Origin: JBJXGV01 sp046160485
Lineage (GTDB): Bacteria; Orphanbacterota; Orphanbacteria; JBJXGV01
Direction of reading: 5' to 3'
DNA length: 64,000 nt
Assembly: GCA_046160485.1 (NCBI GenBank)
Contig: JBJXGV010000021.1
Span: 1 to 64,000 of the forward strand
Every line of letters starts with the position of its first letter. The first letter of the stretch is position 1. Under the pieces are notes generated by a model that saw only the letters and a list, made by a program, of their open reading frames with translations, had not been told where the DNA came from and searched no databases. The position numbers and the translations under genes were made by a program. This document shows positions 24,434 through 33,281 of this stretch, in pieces.

Positions 24434-27400
24434 GGGCGCTTCGCGGCCTGCGGGCATTGGCGCGCGTCGAGCTGCGCGAACTCCGGCGCCATACGAAGCG
24501 CTCGCTCCTGATCGTCTTTCTGGTCGCGCTGCCGGTCGCGGCGGTCGTGGGCGGAGCGACGATCGCGCGCATCACCGAACAGACGGCCGGCGAACGCGCC
24601 GCGCACGCCATGGGAGAGGCGGCGCTGGTTCTCGACGTTCCGGCGACGTACGACGATGAGCGGCGGCTGCTCGATCTTCTCGGGCCGACGGTGCGCATCG
24701 CTGAAGTCTTCGCCGGCGCGGAGAAGGTTCGCGTCCCTGGCCGCGAACTGCGCGCGGAGGTGTTCGCACTCGACGCCGCCGCGCTCGCGCCCGGCGGTCT
24801 TGCGGCCGGCATGTTGCGTCTGACGCACGGGCGCGCGCCCGCGAACTCCGGCGAGGTCGCGCTCTCGCCGGTCTTGCTCGCGGGACTCGGGCGTTCCGTC
24901 GGAGAAACGGTCGCGCTCTCGTTCGGTCCGGCGCGAACCATCACGGGCGTCGTCGTCGATCCGGAGGACCTCGAGGCGGCGGTCATCGCTCGCACGGCGG
25001 CGCACGTCGAGTATCGCGGCAAGCGCTCGCTTCTCGTGGGCGGTTTTCCGGACGCGGATGCGGACGCGCTCGCGAAGCGCGTGCGTGACGCGGGATTCGT
25101 TCTGCGCACGCGATCGGAGATGGCGGCGGGCGATGGCGGCGCGGCGTCGATGATTTTCGTCCTCGGAAGCATCGGCTTCCTCGAAGCGGCGCTCGTCATT
25201 GCCGCTGCGTTCGGAGTGAGTTTGCGCCGCCGCCGCTACGAGATCGGACTGCTCGGCTCCACCGGCGCGTCGTCGTCGGGAATCGTCGGCGCGCTCGTCG
25301 TGTCGGCCGCGTGCATCGCGCTCCTCGGCGGCGCGCTCGGCGCCGCGGCGGGCGTTTCGGCGGCTGCTCTGGCGCATCCGCACCTCGACGGATGGAATCA
25401 TCGAATGAACGGCGCCTTCGAGGTTGCGCCGATGCACGTGGCCGGCGCGCTTCTCTTGGGCGTCGTGACGGCGATCCTCGCGGCAGCGCTGCCCGCGTAC
25501 GCGGCCGCGCGCGTTCCGATTCGCGACTCGCTCGGCGGCCGCCGCCCGGCGCGCGCGCGTTCCGAGCGCTGGCTCGCCGCAGGCGTCGCGTTCGGCGCCG
25601 CGGGCGTTTCGCTCTTGTTCTTCGCGCCGCGCGCACACGCGATCACCGGAATGCTCGGCATGATCGGCGGCCCCGTCCTCTCGCTTCTCGGCTTCGGTCT
25701 TGCAAGCCCCTGGCTCCTCGACGGGCTTGCGCGCGGCGCCGCGCCGCTGCCGCTCGTGCTTCGCCTGGCGGTGCGCGACGCCGGGCGTTTTCGCGCGCGC
25801 AACGGATCGGTCGTCACCGCGATCGTCGCGGGGATGTCGATGAGTGTGACGGCTGCCGTACTCGTGGCGAGCATCGAGTCGGCGTTCGACGCGGTCCCGG
25901 CGACGTACCGGCGCGACCAGCTTCTCGTCGCAGGGCCGGGAGCGGAGATCGCCGCGCGACGCCTCGCAGCGGAACTGCCGGCGATCGCCGCCGCTCCGCT
26001 TGCGGCGGCTCACGCGCACGGCCAACCGGTGCGCGCCCGCTTCGGCGCAGAGAAGGCCGGCCTGTTTCGCGGCGAGTGGGTTGCGTGCGGCGGGGTCGAC
26101 CTCTTGCGCGCGCTCGGTGTCGACACCGATACGGACGCGAGCGCAAGCGCGGCTGCGTTCCGCGCGGGCGACCTGCTCGCATTCGATGCACCGCCGGGCG
26201 CGGCGGCAGTCGAGCTGACGACGTGGCTCGACGCGCGCCCGATCGAGACGCCACCTGTGACGGCGATCCCGCTTCAGCAGAAAGTCGGCGCGCCGCTATT
26301 CTTCATCGATGAATCGGCGCTCGCGCGTTTCGGCATGGAGCCGGGTCCGCCTCTGACATCGAGCGTCACGCCGTGGCTGTTGCGCCTCGACGCGCCGGTC
26401 ACGCCCGCGATTCTCGAGCGTGCGCGCGCGGCGGCGGCGGAGGCGGCGGGGACGTCGATCGATGCCGCGATTCTCCATCTGCAACCGGCGCGCCTGTTCT
26501 ACTCGATCGCGCTTGCCGTTTGCATCGCGACGGGATTGATCGTGGTTCTCGTCGCAACCGCGCTCTCCGCTGCGGAGTCCGCCGCCGACGAGAGCGTGCT
26601 CGACTCGATCGGCGCGGCGCCATCGCTCGTGCGAGGGCAGCTTGCCGCGCGCGCCGGATACCTCGCACTCCTCGGCACCGCGCTCGCGGTTCCGGTCGGA
26701 TTTCTCACGGCGACCGCGCTCGTGGAGGCGGCGAATTTTCCGCTACCGCTCGTGATTCCGTGGCGCGATCTCGGCGTCGTGCTCCTGGCTCTTCCCGCGC
26801 TCGCGTTCGCCGCGGCGTGGTTCTTCGGCGGCGCCGCGCGAGCACCGAGCGCTCGGCCTTTCGCGCGTCTTGCGCGCCTGGCGTGGTTCCTCGCCGCGTC
26901 GCTGCCGCTCGGCGCGGGCGAAAGCGCGGCGCAAGCGAACGCGGACTCGCTCCCGAATGCGGAGCGCGCTTTGCACGCGGACGATGCGCGCGACGCACAC
27001 GCACACGCACACGCCCGCGCCTCGGACATCGCGTGGGAGCCGTACGCCGGCCGGGCGTTCGACGGCAGCCCGCTCGCGGGCGAACTCGGCCGTATCCGCG
27101 TTCCGGAGCGTCGCGGCTCACGCACCGGCCGCACGATCGAACTCGCGTTCGTTCGCTACCGCACGTCGAATCCGAACCCCGAGCCGCCGATCGTTTTTCT
27201 CGCGGGCGGACCCGGCGGCTCCGGCGTCGAACTGTGCGGACCGCATGCGACACACCCGCAGATTCGTCTGCTCGAACACAGCGACGTGATCGGTCTCGAT
27301 CAACGCGGGACGGGGCTTTCCGTGCCGCGGCTTTCGGACGAGCCGCAGTTCATCGAGGAATTGCCGCGCGATCGCGCGATCGACCGCGCCGACGTGCTGG

Positions 27401-28434
27401 CTGCGTTCGACGCGGCCGCAACGCGCTGCGTCGCGTACTGGAAGCGCCGCGGCGTCGATCTCTCCGCGTACAACTCGAACGAGAGCGCAGACGACATCGA
27501 TGATCTGCGCGCCGCGCTCGGCGTCGAGCAGATCGTGACGTACGGCGCGAGCTACGGCTCGCATCTGTCGCTTGCGTACCTGCGGCGCCACCCGGCGCGC
27601 GCCGCGCGCGCGGTGATGATGAAAGTCGAAGGCCCCGACGACACGTGGAAATTGCCGAGCACCGTGCAGCGTTGTCTCTCGCGGCTCGGCGAGCGCGTCG
27701 CGAACGACGCGAGCGCGAGCGACTCGGTTCCGGATTTTCTCTCGCGCGTGGATGAACTCTTGCGCCGCTTCGAAGAGTCGCCGCCGGAGGTGACGGTGCG
27801 CACCGACTCGACTGGCGCGACAGACGCGCGCGACTCGGCGCGTGTGACGATCGGGCGCTACGACTTGCAGTGCGCCATCGCGCGCGCGCTTGCCGAATCG
27901 AAGACGATCGCGTCGTTGCCGGCTTCGATCGCCCGGTGGTCGCGCGGGGATCTGTACGATCTCGCGGAGATCGCGCTCGAGAATCGCCGCGTCGGAATCG
28001 ATGCGATGCCGCTCATGATGGACTGCGCGTCGGGCGCGAGCGCCGAACGGCGCGAACGCATCGAGCGCGAGCGAATCGACGCGAGCAACCTACTCAGCGA
28101 CGCGATCGCCTCGCCGTTTTATCCGAGCAGTTGCGAGGCGTGCGGCAGTCCTGACCTCGGCGACGCGTTTCGCGCGCCATTCGCATGCGAGGTCCCGGCG
28201 CTCTTCGTCAGCGGCGCGCTCGACGCGCGGACGCCGCCCGATAACGTCGATGCGATCCGGGCGGGGTTTTCGAACCACGCTCACATTCTCGTCGAGAACG
28301 CGGCGCACGAGTCGCGCGAGCTGATGTCCGAGGAATTCCGCGATCTCTTGCAGGCGTTTCTGCGCGGCGAGCCGGTGAAAAGCTGCACGATCGTGCTTCC
28401 GCCCCTTCGGCTGGCGCCCCTACAAGATTCTTGA
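24430..28434 (+). CDS. FtsX-type ABC permease fused to an alpha/beta hydrolase (S33/TAP-like)
   Basis: A 1334-residue protein. Residues ~1-810 form an FtsX/MacB-like permease: N-terminal membrane segment (SLLIVFLVALPVAAVVGG), a large extracytoplasmic domain, then several membrane segments in two clusters (~235-440 and ~690-810). Residues ~815-840 (RLAWFLAASLPLGAGESAAQ) look like a signal peptide or extra membrane helix. Residues ~870-1334 form an alpha/beta hydrolase of the proline iminopeptidase/TAP type: FLAGGPGGSG (from ~923), the nucleophile elbow GASYGSH (Ser1041), GALDARTPPDN (acid) and ENAAHESRE (His). No ATG, GTG or stop lies near the junction. The C-terminal catalytic part would sit outside the inner membrane. 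The fusion is unusual. The gene ends 70 bases before the tRNA. Confidence 0.8.
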   Translation: MRALRGLRALARVELRELRRHTKRSLLIVFLVALPVAAVVGGATIARITEQTAGERAAHAMGEAALVLDVPATYDDERRLLDLLGPTVRIAEVFAGAEKVRVPGRELRAEVFALDAAALAPGGLAAGMLRLTHGRAPANSGEVALSPVLLAGLGRSVGETVALSFGPARTITGVVVDPEDLEAAVIARTAAHVEYRGKRSLLVGGFPDADADALAKRVRDAGFVLRTRSEMAAGDGGAASMIFVLGSIGFLEAALVIAAAFGVSLRRRRYEIGLLGSTGASSSGIVGALVVSAACIALLGGALGAAAGVSAAALAHPHLDGWNHRMNGAFEVAPMHVAGALLLGVVTAILAAALPAYAAARVPIRDSLGGRRPARARSERWLAAGVAFGAAGVSLLFFAPRAHAITGMLGMIGGPVLSLLGFGLASPWLLDGLARGAAPLPLVLRLAVRDAGRFRARNGSVVTAIVAGMSMSVTAAVLVASIESAFDAVPATYRRDQLLVAGPGAEIAARRLAAELPAIAAAPLAAAHAHGQPVRARFGAEKAGLFRGEWVACGGVDLLRALGVDTDTDASASAAAFRAGDLLAFDAPPGAAAVELTTWLDARPIETPPVTAIPLQQKVGAPLFFIDESALARFGMEPGPPLTSSVTPWLLRLDAPVTPAILERARAAAAEAAGTSIDAAILHLQPARLFYSIALAVCIATGLIVVLVATALSAAESAADESVLDSIGAAPSLVRGQLAARAGYLALLGTALAVPVGFLTATALVEAANFPLPLVIPWRDLGVVLLALPALAFAAAWFFGGAARAPSARPFARLARLAWFLAASLPLGAGESAAQANADSLPNAERALHADDARDAHAHAHARASDIAWEPYAGRAFDGSPLAGELGRIRVPERRGSRTGRTIELAFVRYRTSNPNPEPPIVFLAGGPGGSGVELCGPHATHPQIRLLEHSDVIGLDQRGTGLSVPRLSDEPQFIEELPRDRAIDRADVLAAFDAAATRCVAYWKRRGVDLSAYNSNESADDIDDLRAALGVEQIVTYGASYGSHLSLAYLRRHPARAARAVMMKVEGPDDTWKLPSTVQRCLSRLGERVANDASASDSVPDFLSRVDELLRRFEESPPEVTVRTDSTGATDARDSARVTIGRYDLQCAIARALAESKTIASLPASIARWSRGDLYDLAEIALENRRVGIDAMPLMMDCASGASAERRERIERERIDASNLLSDAIASPFYPSSCEACGSPDLGDAFRAPFACEVPALFVSGALDARTPPDNVDAIRAGFSNHAHILVENAAHESRELMSEEFRDLLQAFLRGEPVKSCTIVLPPLRLAPLQDS
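26995..27012 (+). repeat. Short tandem repeat (GCACAC)x3
   Basis: Three exact 6-base units in the linker between permease and hydrolase, encoding part of an alternating His-Ala stretch (AHAHAHARA). It is prone to in-frame length change and lies in a low-constraint linker. Confidence 0.6.
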
Positions 28435-28460
28435 CGCTTCTTCCGCGCAAGTGATAGATT
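28431..28460 (+). promoter_or_regulatory. Candidate tRNA-Asp promoter
   Basis: TTGACG (28431-28436), an 18-base spacer and TAGATT (28455-28460), preceded by TGA to give an extended -10 (TG-A-TAGATT). It starts inside the end of the hydrolase gene, about 45 bases before the tRNA. Confidence 0.5.
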
Positions 28461-28504
28461 TGCTCGCCTCTCGAACGAGATCTTTCCAAGCGCAATTCGT
28501 GGTG

Positions 28505-28581
28505 GGGGTCGTGGTGCAGTTGGTTAGCACACTGGCCTGTCAAGCCAGAGGTCGCGGGTTCGAGCCCCGTCGGCCCCGCCA
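28505..28581 (+). tRNA. tRNA-Asp (GTC)
   Basis: A full cloverleaf can be drawn. The acceptor GGGGTCG (28505-28511) pairs with CGGCCCC (28571-28577), with discriminator G and an encoded CCA (28579-28581). The anticodon stem CTGGC/GCCAG encloses loop CTGTCAA, so the anticodon is GTC (28539-28541). The T-loop is TTCGAGC within GCGGG/CCCGT. Confidence 0.95.
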
Positions 28582-28591
28582 TTTTTCTGCC

Positions 28592-29380
28592 TCAGATTAG
28601 TCCCGCTCCCAGCGCCAACCCGAGCACGACGAGTCCCGCGCCGACGAACATCTGGAGGCCGCGGAGCGTGACCTTTTTCACCGCGCGCGAGCCGATGAAC
28701 GAGCCCGCGAACGCCGCGCCGGTTGCGACCGCGATGAGCCCTGCGCCCTGCGCGTGTTCGAGCGCCGCGAGGTGCCGCGTGAAGAACGACGCGCCGTAGA
28801 CGCCGAGGCGCGCGACGTCGATCGCCACCGCCGACGCGACGCCCGTCGCGATGAATGCCTCTTTCGAGAGCCCTGCCTTGACGAGAAACGCGGAGCGAAA
28901 CGCCCCCTGGTGTCCCGACAGCCCGCCGAAGAAACCGGAGACGATGCCGCCGATCGGGAGGAGCTTCGCGTCGAACGTGAGCGCATGGAAGCGCGGCAAT
29001 AACTCGACGATCGCGAAACCGATCATAAGGACGGCGATGACGAGTTTCACGGGGAAGATTTCGTGCGCGCGGTCGCCGAGCGTGTAGGTTGCGATCGGGG
29101 AGAGCGCGGACATTCGGCTAAGGATCAGCGCGCCGGCGATGGAGGCCGCCGCGGCAGGAATCGCGAAGCGCGCGAAGACGCGCCAGTTCGCGGCGCGCCC
29201 TACGAGCCCGAGCTTGAACACGTTGTTCGTGAGGTGAACGATTGCGGTCGCGGCGATCGCGATCTCGACAGGAAAGAAGATCGAGAAGGCGGGAAGCAGA
29301 AGCGTGCCGAGACCGAATCCAGAAAAAAACGTCAGCGCCGCGGCGAGGAGGGCGACGATCGCGACGACCGCGTAGCTCAT
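28592..29380 (-). CDS. TauE/SafE family membrane transporter
   Basis: A 262-residue protein. The start is ATG 29380 at MSYAVVAIVALLAAALTFFS; the frame is open upstream only within the aldolase gene. About eight hydrophobic segments are visible. Motifs of the TauE/SafE (sulfite exporter, DUF81) family include SGFGLGTLLLPAF, IVHLTNNVFKLGL and the second-half repeat IVSGFFGGLSGHQGAFRSAF. The family exports sulfite, sulfoacetate or similar anions, but most members have no assigned substrate. It lies 16 bases after the KDPG aldolase-like gene and is the last gene of this minus-strand group. Its role in a glycan operon is unclear, and it may simply be co-transcribed. Confidence 0.85.
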   Translation of the reverse strand: MSYAVVAIVALLAAALTFFSGFGLGTLLLPAFSIFFPVEIAIAATAIVHLTNNVFKLGLVGRAANWRVFARFAIPAAAASIAGALILSRMSALSPIATYTLGDRAHEIFPVKLVIAVLMIGFAIVELLPRFHALTFDAKLLPIGGIVSGFFGGLSGHQGAFRSAFLVKAGLSKEAFIATGVASAVAIDVARLGVYGASFFTRHLAALEHAQGAGLIAVATGAAFAGSFIGSRAVKKVTLRGLQMFVGAGLVVLGLALGAGLI

Positions 29381-29396
29381 CGTGGCGCGGGGCGCG

Positions 29397-30065
29397 TTAC
29401 GGCGCGGACGGGTTTTCGGCGATCGTGATGCGTGCGATGCGCGCGAGCGTGGCGTCGAGCTCGGCCGCGGCGACGATGCCGGCCGCGGCGTTCGCGCCGA
29501 GAAGCGCGCGGCGTCCGACGCCGACCGCGAACGCGCCCGCCTCGAGCCACGCGGGAATCGCATCGATCGCGATGCTCCCCGTCGGCACGAAGCGGATGAA
29601 CGGGAGCGGGCCGCGGATGTCAGAGAGCCCCGCCGGTGTCGCCATCGGTCCCGGGAAGAGTTTCACCGCGGCGGCTCCCGCGCGGTGGGCGGCGAGGATC
29701 TCCGTCGGCGTGAACGCGCCGGGGATCGCGGCCGCGCCGCACGATACGATGAACTCGATGAGCGCCGCGTCCGTGTGCGGCGAGACGAGAAAAGATGCGC
29801 CCTCGCCGATGACGGCGGCTGCGGTCTCGCGATCGAGGACGGTGCCCGCGCCGATCTCGAGGCGCGGCGCGCGCGCGCGCGCTCGGGCGATCAATCCGGG
29901 CATTCCGGGCGAGTCGCTCGTGATCTCGAGATGGCTAAATCCCGCGCGCTCCACGGCGCCGGCGACATCGAGTAGCGCCGATTCCGAAAGCCCGCGAAGG
30001 ATAAAAAGAGCGCGCGTTTCGGCGAGGCGTTTCAAGGCGCCCAGCGGCGTACTCGGCGTACTCAT
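29397..30065 (-). CDS. eda: 2-dehydro-3-deoxy-phosphogluconate (KDPG/KHG) aldolase-like protein
   Basis: A 222-residue protein. The start is ATG 30065, which overlaps the methyltransferase stop (ATGA). Class I KDPG aldolase motifs are present: LFILRGLS at the N-terminus, HLEITSDSP with the general base Glu47, LEIGAGTVLD, FLVSPH, and the Schiff-base Lys135 in AAVKLFPG. KDPG aldolase splits 2-keto-3-deoxy-6-phosphogluconate into pyruvate and glyceraldehyde 3-phosphate in the Entner-Doudoroff pathway. No edd or sugar kinase is nearby, and the gene is embedded among glycosyltransferase genes. A related aldol reaction on another 2-keto-3-deoxy acid is possible. Confidence 0.85.
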   Translation of the reverse strand: MSTPSTPLGALKRLAETRALFILRGLSESALLDVAGAVERAGFSHLEITSDSPGMPGLIARARARAPRLEIGAGTVLDRETAAAVIGEGASFLVSPHTDAALIEFIVSCGAAAIPGAFTPTEILAAHRAGAAAVKLFPGPMATPAGLSDIRGPLPFIRFVPTGSIAIDAIPAWLEAGAFAVGVGRRALLGANAAAGIVAAAELDATLARIARITIAENPSAP

Positions 30066-30862
30066 GGCGCGCCGCCGGGCTTGCGGCCAACGATCACGAT
30101 GTTGCTGCCGACGGGGAGTGCGACGCCGCGCGCGATCAGCCACGCTTCCGCGCGAAGCATCACCAAGAGCATCGAACGGATGAGCGACCGCCCGCGCGGA
30201 ACTTCAGGAAGCCCAGGGCCCATCGGCGGCGGAGCCCCCGCGCGGAACCACTCACCCAGACGCCCCTTCACTCGCGCGACAATGTCGATTGCCATGTTGG
30301 AATGCGTACTCGCCGTCACTTGGAATCCCGCCCTCTCGAAAAGCCCGCGCAACTCGCGCTCGGTGTAGAAGTGAAAATCGTCGAACTCGCCGCGGTTCCG
30401 CCGTCCCGGAGCTTCGCAGTTCGTGCGGAGGAAGAATACTCCGCCGGGCCGCAGCACCCGAAACGCTTCGTTGATGACTTTCACGTCGCCGCCGCCGCGC
30501 GGAACGTGCTGAATCACGTCGGCGGAGAGAGCGAGATCGAATGTTTCCGAGCGAAACGGGAGCGTGAGCACCGACGCGAGCGCAAGCCGCCTCTTGCCGC
30601 GCGACCAACTGTAGAGAAGCGCTTCGCGCGAGAGGTCGATGCCGTGAACGCCGCCGCCCGCGGCGAACTCTTCGAGCCAGACGAGTGAGACGCCGGAGCC
30701 GCAGCCCGCGTCGAGCACGCGTCGCGGACGCGCGGGGCCGAGCCGCGCGCGCAGAAGCGCGATCGCGATCTCGCGCATGCCGAGGCACCACCAGTGGCGC
30801 TCCTCGACGAGAAAGAGTCGCTCGTAGTACTCGCGCGTGTAGATGACGGGCTTGTCGGTCAC
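30062..30862 (-). CDS. SAM-dependent class I methyltransferase
   Basis: A 266-residue protein. The start is GTG 30862, giving a 4-base overlap with the upstream glycosyltransferase stop (GTGA). Motif I is VLDAGCGSGVSL (~49-60), the acidic end of strand 2 is GIDLS, motif II is LALSADVIQHV and motif III lies around VLRPGGVFFLRTN. The N-terminal YYERLFLVEERHWWCLGMR is common in methyltransferases of polysaccharide and lipid-linked glycan clusters. It probably methylates a sugar or an isoprenoid-linked intermediate; the substrate cannot be read from sequence. It is flanked by a GT2 and the aldolase, each with 4-base overlap. Confidence 0.85.
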   Translation of the reverse strand: MTDKPVIYTREYYERLFLVEERHWWCLGMREIAIALLRARLGPARPRRVLDAGCGSGVSLVWLEEFAAGGGVHGIDLSREALLYSWSRGKRRLALASVLTLPFRSETFDLALSADVIQHVPRGGGDVKVINEAFRVLRPGGVFFLRTNCEAPGRRNRGEFDDFHFYTERELRGLFERAGFQVTASTHSNMAIDIVARVKGRLGEWFRAGAPPPMGPGLPEVPRGRSLIRSMLLVMLRAEAWLIARGVALPVGSNIVIVGRKPGGAP

Positions 30863-31803
30863 GAGCGCGCCTCGCCCGCGTTTCGCGTGCCCGCGTTCGT
30901 GTTTGCGCTCGCATGCCGCGGCGCCCCGGCGAGCGCGCCGGCCGCTTCGCCCGCCGCCCAGCACGCGAAGAAGAAGAGCAAGACCGGCGAGGCGAAGACG
31001 AACTGCGCCAGCAGGCGGCGTCGCGCGACGATGCGGCGGGCGGTGCGAGCGAAGAGCACGAACGGGACGAGCGGCGCGCGCACGAGTTTGGCGAGATGCC
31101 GCACGAGCGGCTGGTGCGTGAGCTCCGCGGCCGCGTGGTGGCGTCCGTGATGAAACCGCTGCGCGGCGAAACCGATCAAGCCGAACGAGCCGTAATGGCG
31201 AACCACGAGCGTGGGATCGACGCGGAGCGACAGGCCCGCCTCGCGCATCCGCGCGTGAATCGGCGGCTCCCAGAACGCGCGCTCGACGAGATCGCGCGCC
31301 GCATCGAGCCCTGCTCGTGTGTAGGCCGCGTTGTCCGCCGGCAAATCGTCGACCTCGTGAGCGGCGAACGGAAGCGCATACGCCGAGTAGCGTGCGAAGT
31401 AGATCGCCCACGCGACGGGCGAGAGCGACGGCGCGTTCTCGATCGCGCCGCCGACCGCCGCGCACGAACCGCTCGCGAGCACCTCGCACGCGCGCGTAAG
31501 CCAACCGGCGTCGGGAATCATCGGAGCGATCGAGAGCGCGATCACGCCGCCGCGGCAGGCGCGCACGCCGTCCGACCAGAGGACCGGCATGAGCGCGCCG
31601 CGCGTTCCGGCGATCACGCGCACGTTCGCGTAGCTCGCGGCCGCCGCGCGCGCGTCGTCAGTTCCCGAGCCATCGACAAGGATCACTTCCGCTCCGACGG
31701 ATTCCGCCTCGCGCGAGAACGCGGCAATCGCGGCGTCGAGCGCTCGCGGCCGTTCGCGCAGCCCGACGACGACGGAGACCGAGGTTGGCGCGCCCATACT
31801 CAT
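30859..31803 (-). CDS. GT2 family glycosyltransferase with degenerate acidic motif
   Basis: A 314-residue protein. The N-terminal GT-A fold begins TSVSVVVGLRERPRALDAAI and contains VILVDGSGTDD. Where the three homologues downstream have IEDTCVP, TEDHCVP or FTDAHCKV, this protein has LSIAPMIP, so the usual acidic metal-binding residues are missing. RFHHGRHH and two or more C-terminal membrane segments follow. It ends with the WAAGEAAGALAG signature shared by the GT2s at 54653, 55597 and 56548. It may be inactive, metal-independent, or use other residues. It overlaps the methyltransferase gene by GTGA, and a 32-base gap separates it from the FAD oxidoreductase gene upstream. Confidence 0.8.
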   Translation of the reverse strand: MSMGAPTSVSVVVGLRERPRALDAAIAAFSREAESVGAEVILVDGSGTDDARAAAASYANVRVIAGTRGALMPVLWSDGVRACRGGVIALSIAPMIPDAGWLTRACEVLASGSCAAVGGAIENAPSLSPVAWAIYFARYSAYALPFAAHEVDDLPADNAAYTRAGLDAARDLVERAFWEPPIHARMREAGLSLRVDPTLVVRHYGSFGLIGFAAQRFHHGRHHAAAELTHQPLVRHLAKLVRAPLVPFVLFARTARRIVARRRLLAQFVFASPVLLFFFACWAAGEAAGALAGAPRHASANTNAGTRNAGEARS

Positions 31804-31835
31804 TCATCCGGCTGCGTGGGGAACGGGCCGCGGCG

Positions 31836-33281
31836 TCATCCTGTCGTGCGGACTCGTTTTTCCTCGTGGTACTCCGCGTCGGCGTTGACGCGATCGATGT
31901 CGTGCTCGCCGCCGAGGAGATTGAGCGCCGCAAGAAGCCCGGTTTCGATCGAGTGGTCGGCGTTGTTGTAGCGAAACGTTCCGGCGCGGCCGATGATCTC
32001 GAGGTTCTCGAAGCTGCGGACGTAGTCTTTGATCGCGGCGAGTGGCTCCGCGTAGCCGAGCGTGTAGATCGGATACGCCTGCTTCGCGCGAATCGCGAAC
32101 GCGCCGATGACCTCGCTCTTCGAGAAGAACTTGAGCCGGTCCGCGAGCACGTCGACCGCGACCTGGCACAACTCCTCGTCGGTGCGCGACCAAATCGCGT
32201 CGCCTTCCGTGCAGAAAAACTCGAGCACGAGCGACGTCTTTCCCGCGTCGGGAACCATGTCGGTGCTCCAGTTCTTCGGCTCGTGCAAGCGGCCGAACGG
32301 AATCGACTCGTCGTGGATGTAGAGCCACGTGTCGTTCGTCACCTGAACGCGCTGCAGCATCAAGTTGACCGTGATGATGTCGCGGAACTTCAGAGATTTC
32401 GCCGACGCGACGACCTCCGGCGGCGCCGGCGGGTCCATGATCTGCGCAAGCAGGGTGAGCGGAATCGAAGAGACGACCGCGTCGGCGGTGTGCGCGGTTT
32501 CGCGACCCGCCGCGTTGCGCGTCGTCACCGACGTGATGCGCCCGCCCGCGTGCGAAATCTTCACGACGCGTTCTTGCAGATGCACCGCGCCGTCCCATTT
32601 CTCGATATCCTCTGCCATGCGCTCGGAGATGCGCATGTAGCCCCAGCGCGGATACATGAACTCGTCGATGAGGCTTACGAGTTTGTCCTTCGGCTTGAGC
32701 AGCGCTTCGCGCACCGCGGAAACAATCGACACGCCCTTCGTCCGCTGCGAAACCCAGTCCGCCGACATGTCCGAACACGGGCGCCCCCACACTTTCTCGG
32801 AGTAGCGCCGGAAGAACATCTCGTACAGGACGTGGCCGAACTGCATCTCGAATGCTTCCTGCATCGTCACGACCGGCTTCTTGAAAACTCCGTAGCGGAG
32901 TTGCGCCATGCCGTACGAGAAGACCGCGGCGACGCACTGAAAGATCCCCGCGTTCTTGAGCACGTTCGAAATCTTCACGGGGTAGAGGAAGAAGCGGCCG
33001 TTGAAATAAATGCGGCTGATGCGCGGAACGAGGATCAACTCGTCCTTCATGAGCGCGCGGAACCAGTCGTTTAGGTCTTCGTTCTTCGTGAACCAGCGGT
33101 GGCCGCCGAGATCGAAGCGGAAGCCATCCTTCTGGATCGTGCGCGAGAGCCCGCCCACGTACGGAGCGGCTTCGACGACGCTCACGCGAACCCCGTTCTC
33201 CGCGAGTTTGTGTCCCGCGGCGAGTCCGCCGGGGCCCGCGCCCATGACGAGCACGGTGGATGGCTTTTCGCGGCGCGTCAC
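31836..33281 (-). CDS. FAD-dependent oxidoreductase (protoporphyrinogen oxidase/UDP-galactopyranose mutase-like)
   Basis: A 481-residue protein. The start is GTG 33281, overlapping the upstream GT2 stop (GTGA). The N-terminal Rossmann motif is VLVMGAGPGGLAAGHKLAE, followed by VVEAAPYVGGLSR and FDLGGHRWF. The middle part has FRRYSEKVWGRPCSDM and the C-terminal FAD-contact region is AYPIYTLGYAEPLAAI followed by GRAGTFRYNNADHSIETG. The fold is the amine oxidase/PPOX group; members in glycan clusters resemble UDP-galactopyranose mutase but are usually unassigned. It is homologous to the protein at 44033, which also sits in a glycan operon. A sugar-nucleotide or polyprenyl substrate is plausible; haem synthesis is unlikely in this context. 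Confidence 0.8.
   Translation of the reverse strand: MTRREKPSTVLVMGAGPGGLAAGHKLAENGVRVSVVEAAPYVGGLSRTIQKDGFRFDLGGHRWFTKNEDLNDWFRALMKDELILVPRISRIYFNGRFFLYPVKISNVLKNAGIFQCVAAVFSYGMAQLRYGVFKKPVVTMQEAFEMQFGHVLYEMFFRRYSEKVWGRPCSDMSADWVSQRTKGVSIVSAVREALLKPKDKLVSLIDEFMYPRWGYMRISERMAEDIEKWDGAVHLQERVVKISHAGGRITSVTTRNAAGRETAHTADAVVSSIPLTLLAQIMDPPAPPEVVASAKSLKFRDIITVNLMLQRVQVTNDTWLYIHDESIPFGRLHEPKNWSTDMVPDAGKTSLVLEFFCTEGDAIWSRTDEELCQVAVDVLADRLKFFSKSEVIGAFAIRAKQAYPIYTLGYAEPLAAIKDYVRSFENLEIIGRAGTFRYNNADHSIETGLLAALNLLGGEHDIDRVNADAEYHEEKRVRTTG

Noticed and set aside
23614..26025. 803-codon open frame on the minus strand
   Set aside because: It is antisense to the PadR, ABC ATPase and permease genes, is Arg-rich and of low complexity, and has no domain. 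Open antisense frames are expected at this GC content.
28505..28581. tRNA-Asp as an integration site
   Set aside because: No integrase or repeated 3' tRNA end was found nearby, so nothing supports an inserted island.
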